Shown here: piece by piece, positions 24,427 to 36,718 of the stretch
Layout: the number at the start of each line of letters is the position of its first letter
How positions within the stretch are numbered: position 1 is the stretch's first letter
Source of the DNA: Parapristionchus giblindavisi
Taxonomy: Eukaryota; Nematoda; Chromadorea; Rhabditida; Diplogasteridae
DNA length: 64,000 nucleotides
NCBI GenBank assembly: GCA_943737045.1
Contig: CALSFV010000014.1
Coordinates: 310,001 to 374,000 of the forward strand
Direction: 5' to 3'
The notes under the pieces: model-generated
Database searches by the model: none
Told to the model about the DNA's origin: nothing
What the model saw: the letters and a program-made list of their open reading frames with translations, nothing else
Made by a program: the position numbers and the translations under genes

Positions 24427-24616
24427 TAAAGTCTACTTAAACTACGTCACAGACTTGAAGTAGACTTTAAGTCTACTTAAAGTGAAAGAACATTTGACGA
24501 AATGCATTACAGTATATCACACCACTTAAAGTAGACTTACGTTTAACTTTAAGTAGACTTACAAAGTCTACTTCAAGTGAAAACTTTAAGTAGACTTTAA
24601 GTTTTGAAATACCAGA
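24427..24616. mobile_element. AAGTCTAC hairpin MITE, copy 1
   Basis: The sequence is packed with aagtagacttta and its complement, so it folds into several stems, and it ends agttttgaaataccagag. The family recurs at 41025-41390, 43430-43750, 55366-55578 and 56846-57057; the duplicated 22141-22732 is part of a copy. Confidence 0.75.
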
Positions 24617-25342
24617 GGAGGAGAATCAGATAGAGAGCGACCGTCCTCACCCTGTCGCTTTGCAACCCAGGAATGATGATATCAAATTTTTTTTTTCAAG
24701 TGCGGGCGTCTTAACTACTACACTACAACGGTCGCAGAGGGAGGGTTGGGAAGCCGGGCTGGTTTCAACTGCCTTCGCTATTATCAATTTCCCCACAGTT
24801 TAAATATCGATTTTCACGAAGCCCATAAACAATTGGCAGAGTTTTTCAACGGCTTTATAATCAGAATCACATGATGATTCGAATGATATATGCAACTTCA
24901 TGGTGAATTTAGATTATTCCCTTATAAAGTTTTATAAAATAAATTAAAATGAAAATGTTATAAAATGTAAAAAAGATATTGGCCCGTGAATCAAGGCACA
25001 CGACATCTCTTATTCGAACCTACTTTACCGTATGATCTAGTTCCTTTCGAGCACCTAGCTGGGTCGCAAGTGGTGTCACGACCGGGAAAAATCCTCTTCC
25101 AGACCAGATAGGGGGTATCTTAACTACTACACTTTTGATTTATTTAAACTTGAAATGTGATTTAATTTTTTTTCTCTTATCTTATTCTTTATTCCATCGT
25201 ATTCTGCATTACAAGAAAATGGGATGACGTGAGTGGATTGATAGATGTCTATCGCTAAAATAGTGATATCGGTGTGGAAGAACTGGAGATCAATAGCGAC
25301 TATTAACGATAACGATTTATTAACGAATTGTCAAATTCAACA
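24617..25342. other. No gene recognised; diverged element remnants
   Basis: Part of 24670-24910 resembles the PIF-type element at 43761-44678, e.g. the tRNA-like gaccgttgtagtgtagtagt on the minus strand and an atcagaatcacatg phrase. The rest is AT-rich and unassigned. Confidence 0.4.
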
Positions 25343-25490
25343 TTAATTTAGCTTAAATTTCTTGTTCTCTTTGAGTACTTGAGAAATACGAGAATACATT
25401 TTTTTCATTTTCTCATTCTTCAATAATCTGTTCGATTCGAGCGCTTCGAATCGTTCCATCACTTCTTCCACTCCTTCCGAATATAGAATC
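25343..25490 (-). CDS. Candidate terminal exon, unknown protein
   Basis: After the acceptor tcttttgcag, a minus-strand reading gives ILYSEGVEEVMERFEALES, continues through Lys-rich helical sequence (KNEKMKKMYSRISQVL) and ends at a TAA. It looks like the C-terminus of an alpha-helical protein. No upstream partner exon was found, and mobile elements fill the region behind it. It might belong with the minus-strand exons near 33 kb, but that is a guess. Confidence 0.4.
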
Positions 25491-26415
25491 CTGCAAAAGA
25501 TTAACGTATGAAAATGGAGAAAATAAATCAATGATTTCTCAACAATGAGAACCGTCTTCCATCAAATACACAGATTTATCGTTAGCGACTGTCTTACTAA
25601 CAAAAGTAATAATTCACCCGTTTATTGAGAATAAATAAAAATTAAATAATAATTCGATAGATTTCTTGAACCAAAATTACAAAGAACAAACGGCCATATT
25701 ATTAGAATAAATAAATAAAATCTTTATTCCCTTAAAGTTCCATTATCTCCAAGATCCTCAGGGGTTTGAATCCATGCATGATCACGGATACATAATGTGC
25801 TCGGATCATGCTTGAATCATTCGTATATCATGCATGGATTCTGAGAGATTCCATGCAAGATTCATGCATGATCAAGAATCCAGAATGCGCATGCATGCAT
25901 ACATGGAATTCTCCGATCACACATAAATTCAATCACCTAACAATAAGTATATCGTTAGTACATTTGCTATTCCTTTCAATTTCGTGTACAAAACGCGATG
26001 TTTAGATTTACGCTTGTAAATGGCCCATTGTTGATCTTAGAAATAACAGAGAACACGCCGAGATAATTTGAACCTCCCCACTCTGGCCAGACTCTCTGGC
26101 TTTCGAGAGAGCGAATGTTGCCAGAGCGGAGAGTGTCAAAATAGCTCGGGGTTTGCATTTAAAATTTGTGGGTGTGAATGCAACAGGCAGGAGGGAATAA
26201 AAAGAAGAGAACTAACTTTATATAGTCACAATCGCAGAACGTGGATAGAGAAGCGATCGCCAATGAGTAGAGGGCGATAATTTGTACTCCGCGATAGTCA
26301 GTGTTAAATAGGAGATCGAAGAATGGAATGAATGTACTGCAATAGATTATTAATTAATCATGACTAATAGAACACATTTCTGAGTGTAGCAAGGTGCTTG
26401 ACTAGATGTAGAACG

Positions 26416-26418
<3 letters not shown>
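25491..26418. other. No gene recognised; contains a family-A MITE
   Basis: 25745-25905 has several overlapping gatcatgcatgaatc palindromic words. 26057-26163 is a diverged family-A MITE, with ctctggccagactctctggc facing gccagagcggagagt. Confidence 0.5.

Positions 26419-26505
<87 letters not shown>
26419..26505. repeat. (TA)n microsatellite
   Basis: About 43 TA units, directly abutting the palindromic element at 26506. A shorter (TA)n follows its other end at 29298. Confidence 0.95.
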
Positions 26506-26510
<5 letters not shown>

Positions 26511-27747
26511 GAATCGCCAGAGGTTCGACCACCCCCCGGACATAGAAAATTCGACCCCCTGAAAAATTCAGAATAAGTACTTTGAACGATGCTCTATCGA
26601 ACTGCGTTTTCCGAATTTGCATATCTGCTCTCATTTTCGAGTAGCGGTAGGTCAAATTTGGCAGGTACGGTTTTTTTGGCTCGAGTGTGCGTCAGAAAAA
26701 TGATCATAACTCCGTTCAAAATAATGATAGACACTTTTTCAAAAAAAGCATCGAAAGAGGAGATCTTGCGCAACATTTACCAGTTGATGACGTCATTTTT
26801 CGACCATGCGCCGGTGCTGGGCGGTCGGTTTTATGAAAAAGTGACGTAACTTTCCTAATCGGAAAAAGTGCACTTTTCTTCTATGCGCGTTTTGTTGCAC
26901 CCATATGTGTCTAAAAATGACCCAAGTTTCAGAGGATTTCCGAATTGGAAAAAAAAGCGTTGATTTTAGTGACGCGACCTCGGCTTATTCCTTTATTTAG
27001 TGACGCGACCTCGGCTTATTCCATTATCAAGAAACAGCAAAGGAGCTAAAATGACTCAAAAACATCCGAAAAAACATTGCGAGCTCAAAATACCCATATA
27101 TGACAGTTATATGAAACACAAAATCACCAAGTTCCGAAAAATTTGAAAAAAAAAACCGTATTTTGCTTTTCCACGTGGAAAAAACGTTTCAGTAATGATA
27201 ATTAATCTTTATAATATTTCTTATAATGTTTTTGAACATTTATATTTTTGGAAGTGAAGGCCTACCTGCTCTTAGAGCCGAGATATCCGCCATCGAAATT
27301 ACACGCGCGCGCCCCAACTCCGCGCGACTGCTCATCATCCGCTCTCTCACTCCCACACGCTCTTTCGTGAACAGACAGGGAGAGAAAAAAAGGAGAAGGG
27401 AGACTAACATCTGACATCTACACGAAATGGAGATGTTAGAAAACTCTGAGCGAACTACGATAAATAAATAAATAAAATAAGCAAAATCATTCGAGACGTC
27501 GAGGTAAAGAGGTACCACTCTAAAAACACTGAGCGGGTTCGAACCCCGGTTCTATCCAAATCTTTTGCTGATTTTTACAGACACAAAACACGTGTTCCAC
27601 GGTATTTTTCGTGCTAAGAATGATGAAACAAGTTGTTTTGAGTCATTCTGAGCTGGAAAACGTTCATTTTATGGCAACACATCTCTTCTCTCTTCATCTC
27701 TTCATTCACGTTCATTTTCTTCATCGCGAACGGTCGGTAAGCTCACT

Positions 27748-27870
27748 CTCTCCCACCGCCCCTTGGAACAGAAGTTCGTGGATCCTTCTCCTAGCAGGAA
27801 TGACACCCAGGAGAAGTAGTGTCACAATGAGTGGAACCACAACCATGATGAAGAATGGAAGTAAGGCAGG
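27748..27870 (-). pseudogene. Possible captured membrane-protein exon in palindrome spacer
   Basis: Read on the minus strand, this gives a hydrophobic run (PFFIMVVVPLIVTLLLLGVI) followed by the charged ARRRIHELLFQGAVGE, then a gtgagc donor. It looks like one transmembrane helix with a cytoplasmic edge. It lies in the unique middle of a mobile palindrome, so it may be a host fragment picked up by the element. Translation alone cannot prove this. Confidence 0.3.
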
Positions 27871-28237
27871 TCAACGATCAATCAGGATTGGTACGATGAA
27901 AAAAACATCTCTTCTCAAAGGGTAATAGAGGCGGATGGGCGCGCAAGCGAAATGCTCTTCCCGCACATAAGTATAAAACGCTCGCAAGTAAAACAATTTA
28001 TGGATCCCCCTAGCACAGCTAGGAATCTACTATAAATTATTGTTAATCCACCACACATATAATTTGTCTCTGTCTCATTCGATCACTAAACTAAAAACAT
28101 CCTTAAAACATCCGTTTTTCATCCATTTCTCTTTGTAATATGTTATTTCAATGTTAATTGTTTTCAATTATGACTGATTTCTGTAATAAATGTATCTTAT
28201 CTAACATTAGTTTTGACATTGTACTTCATCATTCCTT

Positions 28238-28238
<1 letters not shown>

Positions 28239-28283
<45 letters not shown>
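28239..28283 (+). repeat. (GA)n microsatellite
   Basis: About 22 GA units inside the spacer of the 26506-29297 palindrome, followed by a G-run near 28297-28305. Confidence 0.95.
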
Positions 28284-28287
<4 letters not shown>

Positions 28288-29292
28288 GAAGGTTTGGGGG
28301 GGGGGCTCACACTCGTTCTATGTTGTTCAAATGCAACTCTGTTCGCTCAGAGTTTTCTAACATCTCCATTTCGTGTAGTTGTCAGATGTTAGTCTCCCTT
28401 CTCCTTTTTTTCTCTCCCTGTCTGTTCACGAAAGAGCGTGTGGGAGTGAGAGAGCGGATGATGAGCAGTCGTGCGGAGTTGGGGCGCGCGCGTGTAATTT
28501 CGATGGCGGATATCTCGGCTCTAAGAGCAGGTAGGTCTTCACTTCCAAAAATATAAATGTTCAAAAACATTATAAGAAATATTATAAAGATTAATTAACA
28601 TTACTGAAACGTGTTTTCCACGTGGAAAAGCAAAATACGGTTTTTTTTCAAATTTTTCGGAACTTGGTGATTTTGTGTTTCATATAACTGTCATATGTGG
28701 GTATTTTGAGCTCGTAATGTTTTTTCGGATGTTTTTGAGTCATTTTAGCTCCTTTGCTGTTTCTTGATAAAGGAATAAGCCGAGGTCGCGTCACTAAATA
28801 AAGGAATAAGCCGAGGTCGCGTCACTAAAATCAACGCTTTTTTTTCCAATTCGGAAATCCTCTGAAAGTTGGGTCATTTTTAGACACATATGGGTGCAAC
28901 AAAACGCGCATAGAAGAAAAGTGCACTTTTTCCGATTAGGAAAGTTACGTCACTTTTTCATAAAACCGACCGCCCAGCACCGGCGCATGGTCGAAAAATG
29001 ACGTCATCAACTGTTAAATGTTGCGCAAGATCTCCTCTTTCGATGCTTTTTTTGAAAAAGTGTCTATCATTATTTTGAACGGAGTTATGATCATTTTTCT
29101 GACGCACACTCGAGCCAAAAAAACCGTACCTGCCAACTTTGACCAACCGCTACTCGAAAATGAGAGCAGATATGCAAATTCGGAAAACGCAGTTCGATAG
29201 AGCATCGTTCAAAGTACTTATTCTGAATTTTTCAGGGGGTCGAATTTTCTATGTCAGCGGACCCTCCGAAACGGTCGATTTTCTCGCGATTC

Positions 29293-29297
<5 letters not shown>

Positions 29298-29325
<28 letters not shown>

Positions 29326-29326
29326 T
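29298..29326. repeat. Short (TA)n tract at right edge of palindrome
   Basis: About 14 TA units abutting the element end at 29297; counterpart of 26419-26505. Confidence 0.9.
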
Positions 29327-29886
29327 TCATAAGTTAGGCAGCAAATCGTAAACCCCCGCTCGATCGCCATCCGAAAATGCGGCAAGCCATGGCAGGCATA
29401 TGCCGCATTTTTTATAATGAAATAAACAAAAAAAAATGTTAATATTATATGTGAATATCGTGACGATCGTTGATAAATAACCTTGTATAACATTATGAAC
29501 GCCATAGAAACAACGAATTAAATGGTTTACTCTTTATATTTTTTCCAAAACTGGTACAAAATCATATTGTCAGATTTTTTTTCGCTGGTACGGCTTCGAG
29601 AAAACGAGGGAATCTATAAATCTGACGGGATCGAATGTTGGAGAAAAAAACTATCCAGAGTCAACTATTTTTTTCTGTGGCGATTGTCATGTTACATGTC
29701 GACCAGGGCTGTTAGGAAAAAAATATTTTCGGAACATCGGAAAATTTTCGGAAAATTTTCAAAAAAAAGTTGGTTTTGTTTTTCAAATGCTCCAGGCGAT
29801 ATTGGGAAAAAGTTTACTTTGAAACGTATAATATAACAAATATAACAGCAGCGTTAGTGAATTTGTGAATTATTGGCAAGTGTTAA

Positions 29887-32105
29887 GAGACCGGCTCGGT
29901 AAGACTCGAGCATGGTCCGGACATTCGCGAGGAATTTCGATCTGGCCCTCAATACTTTCATCATAGACGCATACCGGGGGGAGACCGATGAAAGTTATAG
30001 TGAAAATGCCCTTAGGCTCAAACCCGGCTCAAATATGTCACATTAATTAAAAAAATTGAAAAATTCATATCTTTTCAATCGTGATAGCTAGGACTTTTAT
30101 TTCTTTTTATTAGTGAACAACATGTCAAGCACTCTTACAAACACTGCTGAACACTAATATCATATCGTTTTGAATATGTTTTTTCGGGTCTGATTTTCAG
30201 ATTTTTTTCCTTCTATCTTCGTTGAAGAGATACTGCAAGAAAATTCATAGTGCATATTGTAGCCCTGACGATTATGTACATGTTGGTCACATTCCCTTGG
30301 CCAGCCAGTTTGTCATAAGCCTCGAGAATTGCAACTGAATATGAGATATGTGTAAATTGGAAAAATCGAAAATTAAATTTCTTGAAATTCGCAAGAGCAA
30401 GAGTTAGCTTTATAATGTCATTTTACTCGTAGTGATGCGCGTATATAGGAAAAATATACAAATAGACTTGGACTACATTTTAAAAAAATTTAGAAAAATA
30501 ATTATTTTATTTTTATTTTTTCAACTGCCACATTCAGTCGACCGTCAAGGCAAGTTGATTCATAGGGCGGATGGTGGCTAATACATGTGCGTTTGCAGAA
30601 ACGACTGCAACGTGATGAGTCGTCGTTTCGCAGATCTTGAATTTATTTTTTTATTTATCAAAGTTGAATATTTATATGTTTCTTTCATATAAATCGGTTG
30701 GAAGGTAGCGTATTGCATTGAAAGCTGTACCATTTTAATCTGTAGGAGTATACGCTATTGGACTACCGTCAACGTCAAGAATCGCGAACTGATTTTTTTT
30801 TCAGTCGACTCATGATTTTCAACCATGACCCCGGGTTCATGGTTGAGAATTTCTGAGGCCGAAAATTCATGATGATCCCAGATCAAATACTATTTGGCAT
30901 TATATCAGCAGTGGGCCAACTTTTATTTTTATGGATACCATAGTTCGAATTACCGTAATCTAGCTACCGTATCCTATAATAATGTGGTGAGATTCTCGGA
31001 AAATTCATGTACGTGCATTACTATTACGGTAATTCGAGTTATGGAATCCATAAAAATAAAAGTTGGTCCACTGTTGATGTAATGCCAAATAGTATTTGGT
31101 CTAGGATCATCATGAATTTTTCGACCTCAGCCATTCTCAACCATGAACCCGGGGTCATGGTTGAAAATAATGGGTCGACTGAAAAAAAATCAGTTCGCGA
31201 TTCTTGACGTTGACGGTAGTCCAATAGCGTATACTCGTACTGATTAAAATGGTACAGCTTTGGATGCAATACGCTACCTTCCAACCGATTTATATGAAAG
31301 AAACATATAAATATTCAAGTTTGATAAATAAAAAAATAAATTCAAGATCTGCTAAACGACGACTCTTCACGTTGCAGTCGTTTCTGCAAAAGCACATGCA
31401 TTAGCCACCATCCGCCCTATGAATCAACTTTCCTTGACGGTCGACTGAATGTGGCAGTTGAAAAAATAAAAATAAAATAATTATTTTTCTAAATTTTTAA
31501 AAAAATGTAGTCCAAGTCTATTTGTATATTTTTCCTATGTACGCGCATCGCTACGAGTAAAATGACATTGTAAAGCTAACTCTTGCTCTTGCGAATTTCA
31601 AGAAATTTAATTTTCGATTTTTCCAATTTACACATATCTCATATTCAGTTGCAATTCTCGAGGCTTATGACAAACTGGCTGGCCAAGGGAATGTGACCAA
31701 CATGTACATAATCGTCAGGGCTACAATATGCACTATGAATTTTCTTGCAGTATCTCTTCAACGAGGATAGAAGGAAAAAAATCTGAAAATCAGACCCGAA
31801 AAAACATATTCAAAACGATATGATATTAGTGTTCAGCAGTGTTTGTAAGAGTGCTTGACATGTTATTCACTAATAAAAAGAAATAAAAGTCCTAGCTATC
31901 ACGATTGAAAAGATATGATTTTTTTCAATTTTTTAATTAATGTGACATATTTGAGCCGGGTTTGAGCCTAAGGGCATTTTCACTATAACTTTCATCGGTC
32001 TCCCCCCGGTATGTGTCTATGATGAAAGTATTGAGGGCCAGATCGAAATTCCTCGCGAATGTCCGGCAGGGGGTCAAAATGCTCGAGTCTTACCGAGCCG
32101 GTCTC
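29887..32105. mobile_element. piggyBac-type palindromic element, long copy
   Basis: It has the same ends as 23290-24081 (GAGACCGGCTCGG) and is flanked by TTAA at 29883-29886 and 32106-32109. The full 2.2 kb is a palindrome centred near 30995. The inner arms (30590-31400) match the dispersed repeats at 13785 and 33645, including ccgggttcatggttgagaat. No transposase was found. Imperfect ttttcggaaaattttc-rich sequence on both outer sides (29705-29765 and 32490-32565) may be halves of an older element split by this insertion. Confidence 0.88.
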
Positions 32106-32587
32106 TTAATTTAGAGAGTGAGCAACTGCTCAACATTTTCATTGTCCAGAGAGGTAAAGCGAAAGAATGTTCTGCGCACTGAATTTCCTCTCCCTACACA
32201 GGTAAAGGAGAAGAGCAATGATACTTAGGGGATAGTCGAGCGCGAATAAAGGAGAAAGCACGGCTGATTTCGTCTGATCATTGTGTCAACGGTTGTGAAT
32301 CTGGCTGGGGAAAAGCTGCCGCACATTAGGATTGATGGTAATTTCGACGACAGTATACTTTGGTCAGCATAAATTCTGTCTAATAGTAATAAAAAAAGAA
32401 TTTCGAACCGATTCTTCTTATTTTCAATGTATATTTTAGTGAAAAAATATATTCTTCAATGTCTCTGAGTCACAAGAAATATTCCGAATTTTACGAAAAA
32501 AATCGGAAAATCGGAAAATCAAAAATTTTCCGAAAATTGTCGGAAAATTCGGAATCATTCCAGCTCTTATATTGACGACCGTTATTA

Positions 32588-32778
32588 TTAACTTTTAAAA
32601 AAATTGCATTGCTTATTCAGTTCATATAAGGAAATATGGCATATGCGTCCGAATGTAGGGAGGGCGATCGAAAACGGGCTCTTTGACCCAACAAAATACC
32701 GAAAGGCTCTGCTAAAGGCATACGTCACGGTAATGTCTACAACAGGCAAGTCTTCAACCCATTGCTCCTGAAATTTAT
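32588..32778 (-). CDS. Possible exon, unknown protein
   Basis: After the acceptor aatttcag, the minus strand reads EQWVEDLPVVDITVTYAFSR and continues open through FSIALPTFGRICHISLYELN to a stop near 32590. It could be an exon of the same disrupted gene as 32845-33431; the family is not recognised. Confidence 0.3.
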
Positions 32779-32844
32779 CATTGTCATACGCACTCGGAAG
32801 ATCAAAGATCAAAGATCAAAGATCAAAGAATGCTCACCAAATAT

Positions 32845-33431
32845 TTATTGATATTCTGTTGGGATTGCGGTCCATCCGAATAAAGCGGTGATGCAATGGA
32901 AAATGATAGAATGCCCACAGTAAGATATCGATTTAGAAAACAATTGATCGGATATTTTATGAATAGCTTTCTGAAGAAAACAAAGTTATAATATTTATAT
33001 TTATCTTTCCTATAAGTTTGAAAAAGGTCAGAAAAAAATGAGAAAAAAAGATCATGCAAGAGACTTCAACCAAGCTAGTTGTCATTTTTGAGATTTTTTC
33101 AAAATATGTTTTCGTTTTCTTAAATGTTCCTTAGCTCGGCTTACACAAAGAAATCGATACCCATGATTTTGAATAAGGCTTCATGGTTCTCTCGCATTAT
33201 CACAATGTGGTATACTGACAATAGAATCTGAAAATTCGTGCGAAAATATTAGGTAAATAGTAGGTTACTTTTTGCGCGCAACTTGCAACTATGTATAATA
33301 TTGCCCTGCAAAACCGGAGAATAAATTACTCACTATTTCATCATGTGGGAGGTGGGCGATCAATTCATCGTGCATCTTTCTGTACAGAAGTTCAAGGCCT
33401 CCGTTCCTAACAAATTGGAAGGTCGATTCAG
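32845..33431 (-). pseudogene. Two in-phase minus-strand exons, unknown gene
   Basis: Exon 33431-33334 (98 nt, STFQFVRNGGLELLYRKMHD then ELIAHLPHDEI) ends in phase with exon 32970-32845. That exon encodes KAIHKISDQLFSKSISYCGH, continues FHCITALFGWTAIPTEYQ and stops at TAA. Both have good acceptors (ttatcag, tcttcag) and the first has a gtgagt donor. The RNGGLELL phrase recalls armadillo-type repeats such as those in ZYG11-family tails, but this is only a resemblance. Upstream exons were not found, because repeat DNA begins at 33.64 kb. Probably a 5'-truncated remnant. Confidence 0.45.
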
Positions 33432-33644
33432 CTGATAAAGCTACAATGGAGACTCAAAAATTAAAATACAACAAGTTGTTCTGTTCAAAAATTACGGTTT
33501 CGTTTAAAGATGGACTCCCGATAATACACGGCGGCTCATTGATAGTAGCTCAGAAGCTAATACCGGAATCGCAAATTGATTGGTGAAACGCAAGAAAACG
33601 ACTATTGCACCATTTCCTCCCAGCGCGAAAATAGCGATATACAT

Positions 33645-34950
33645 ATGGTTGGGTAATGCAACACAGCAGCGTTATAATAGAGTCATTTTGATCAATATTC
33701 AATTTCTCTGCCACTCCCCAAGCGAAATCTCTAACTATAAAAGCTACTGAACTCCATCACCATTATATTTCCCTTTCATTATTGATTTTTTAACTGATAG
33801 ATAAAAAAAAATAATAGATATAAACGAAAAATTACTCAGCAGATCGCAGATCAGTTTGAGCGAATCACAAGTTCCATATGATTCACACTTCGCACGTGCT
33901 TTATTGATTACCAAAGGCATAAGTCTTTCATCAGTGAAGTATGATAAGAGTTTGGGTGTTCTTCTCGCGATGGGTACAATAGAATCCATCACGTAATGCA
34001 GGCTGAACACAATGATTACAGACTTTGAAATGAAGAGAATATTGACTGTCCCGAGGAATCTATTCCTGTTGAGGAGTGAACAATTCGGCAACGCCCCATT
34101 TCGGCAACGTATCATATGTAAATCGGTTGGGAGGTGGACTACAATAGTTGTGTCATTGTTATCTCTAGGAGTGTACGGTACTGGGCTTTGCTAACCGTCG
34201 TTTTTGGTTGAGAATGGCGGAGGTCGAAAAATCATGATGTTTCGAGTCAACAAAAAACTATTTGCTATTATATCAACAGTGAGCCACCTTTTATTTTGGT
34301 GGAACCCGGATGACCGTAATCTAGATACCGTACCCTATAGTATTGAGGCGAAGTTTACGACAAATTCCGGAGCGTGCATTACGATTTTTTTCACGTACTG
34401 ATAAAATATCAGTTCGCGATTCCTTACGGTTACGATGCCCAATACCGTACACCCCTACCGATAATAATGATACTAATGTTGTTGCTATAGTCCACCTCAC
34501 AACCGATTTATGATCCATTGCCGAATTGTACACCCCCTCCTTTTGCTGCGCGATTACTTTTTTTTGAAATTTTGGCATAAAGTGACTTACTAAAGTAACT
34601 TGTCGGCTTCTTTTTGCTGTATTGCTTGATTAAAGAGAATGATACAGAATCGATCGATGTCATATGGGCAGCGTTCGCGAATATTGGAGTAGAATAGTGA
34701 AGAACAGAGATTGATGCATTCGCTCTAAAGATGTACAATTATAGAGAAAGAAAAAAAGGGACTGAGAAATGGGTTGTGTTGGATACTTTTTCTAAGAAAA
34801 AAACTATAATTAATCCAAAACGATCCAATGTTTCGGCCCTGGTCCTAGACACTGGACCAATGTTGGTGGAAAGCCATAGGACACATTTTAATTCCTCTTT
34901 TCTAAGAGAACAGCTCATATCCTTTTTGATGCTCATATTTTCATATAGAA
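33645..34950 (+). mobile_element. Dispersed 1.3-kb repeat, copy 2
   Basis: Direct, diverged copy of 13785-15120. It starts atggttgggtaatgcaacac and ends near gatgctcatattttcatat. A deletion removes part of the ccgggttcatggt section. Confidence 0.75.
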
Positions 34951-35041
34951 AATGGGTGTTAGTAGTATAATACGCAATGGAGGGCCATTTTCCCGCACTA
35001 CGATCAAAGGGTGCCGCCAAGATCAAAGGGTGCCGCCGACA

Positions 35042-35140
35042 GGTAATTAATTAATTAATTAATTAATTAACCACCTGTCCTAATTAATTAATTAATTAAT
35101 TAGCCTTTTGACAGCCTAATTAATTAATTAATTAATTAAT
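35042..35140. repeat. (TTAA)n tracts
   Basis: Three blocks of repeated aatt tetranucleotide separated by accacctgtcct and tagccttttgacagcct. Confidence 0.9.
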
Positions 35141-35239
35141 CATTACGGCATGAAAACAATGGGTGGCATCCTTCAGAGTACGGTAACATGACCCAACAAT
35201 GCGTAAAAACAACGATATGATAAACAAGTGATAAGATCA

Positions 35240-36638
35240 CACTTATCAATCAAAGTGAAAAAGATCAATTGACATTCTGATAAGAATCAATCAATAATCT
35301 CACTCCAATCGATATCATGTGGCAAACGATAAACTGACCTTTGATCGACGGAGCAACGGGAAGCACGACCACACGCGACACACAAAAATGAATAGAATGA
35401 CTGTTTGGGGGCGGAGTCATGCCTACCTTATCTTTGTATGTCTCTACCCTCTCATTGTCTCACACTCTCTCTCTTTCTCTGCTTCTCTACCCTCTCCATC
35501 ATTTTCATTCTCTCTCACTGTCTCTGCATCTCTGTGCTCTCTCATTTTACATACTTTCTCTTTCTGCTCTGCGTCTCTGTGCCCTCTTATCCTCCCTTAC
35601 TCTCTCTCACTTCTCTGCATCTCTGTCCCTCCTATCTCCTCATGCTCTCTATTTCACTTCTCTACATCTCTGTGCTCTCTCACTTTCACACACACTCTCG
35701 CGAAATTTGAATTTATACCGTAATCTCTCGAGAGCTGTTTCGCAATAGCCAAACAGACCAGCTAAACCTCTCTCTCTCTCTCTCATAGCAGATGGTCAGG
35801 GACAAGGGTAACATGTACGAACAAGTGGAAATTCAAATAGGGATCTGCATAAGATCAAATTCAAATACAGATCATAGATCAGTTAAACAAGGGTACGATG
35901 ACTAATTGGAGTGATAGAATCAAGTGATAACATCAAAGATCAAATTGATAAAATCATTCTACTTGGAAGCATGTACCATTATATAAACTAACCTCGTAGC
36001 ATCCACATGCACACGCAAACTACAAACTACTATCAATGATTGTTTTAGAGGTGTAGTCTTCATACTCTCTCACTTCCCCATGCTCTCTCTCGCTTCTATA
36101 TCTCTCTAATTTGCATAGTCTCTCACCACATTGGATGATCATGAACAGAGACAACATGAACCAGATGAAATTCAAAGATGGATCAGCAAGTACAGTTAGA
36201 GAGTTCTATTCAGACAGTCTCTATCCTCTGTTCCCTCTCTTTACTACGCACTCTCTCATCACCGAGGCAGATGATCTCTAATATGCTTAGTGTCTCGCCA
36301 TCTAGGTATCTTGCTGTGAATGCGTGCTTCTCTACATCTCTGTTCTCTATCACTTTCACACACTCTTTTCTCTTTCACCACAAATAATAAATGCAATCAT
36401 AATCAAAGATCAAGGAGCAATCAAAGTGAAAAGATCAATTGAATGACTCATAAGAATCAATCGATAAATTCACCACAATCGATAACTTGATCGACAATGA
36501 ACTGACCTGCAACACACCCGACCACACGCGACTGACGACTGACTTTTGAATGACTGTTTTGGTGGGAGGGGTATCCTCCTATAGTACACTATAGCTATCT
36601 CTCTCTCTTTTTTACTCTGCATCACTGATCCCTCTTCA

Positions 36639-36718
<80 letters not shown>

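Larger units (their letters stand above)
26506..29297. mobile_element. 2.8-kb palindromic element between (TA)n tracts
   Basis: The ends share inverted gagaggaatcgc, and the arms 26506-27455 and 28341-29297 match through about 950 bp (e.g. gaacgatgctctatcgaact facing 29191). Each arm contains a 31-bp direct duplication of tagtgacgcgacctcggctt (near 26970-27030 and mirrored). The 885-bp middle, 27456-28340, is unique. It probably inserted into a TA-rich site; no transposase was identified. Confidence 0.85.

Noticed and set aside
26350..26655. Open frame with repeated Ile-Tyr
   Set aside because: It translates the (TA)n microsatellite.
27525..27570. tRNA-like gggttcgaaccccggttc
   Set aside because: A T-arm-like hairpin exists, but no other tRNA arm is upstream.
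29705..32565. hAT-type element split by the piggyBac-type insertion
   Set aside because: The left side begins cagggctgtt and both sides are rich in ttttcggaaaa, but I could not match the right terminus or a target duplication.
35319..35748. Three overlapping Ser/Leu/Cys-rich open frames
   Set aside because: All three frames of a CT-rich low-complexity tract stay open; no start context, splice pattern or family supports coding.
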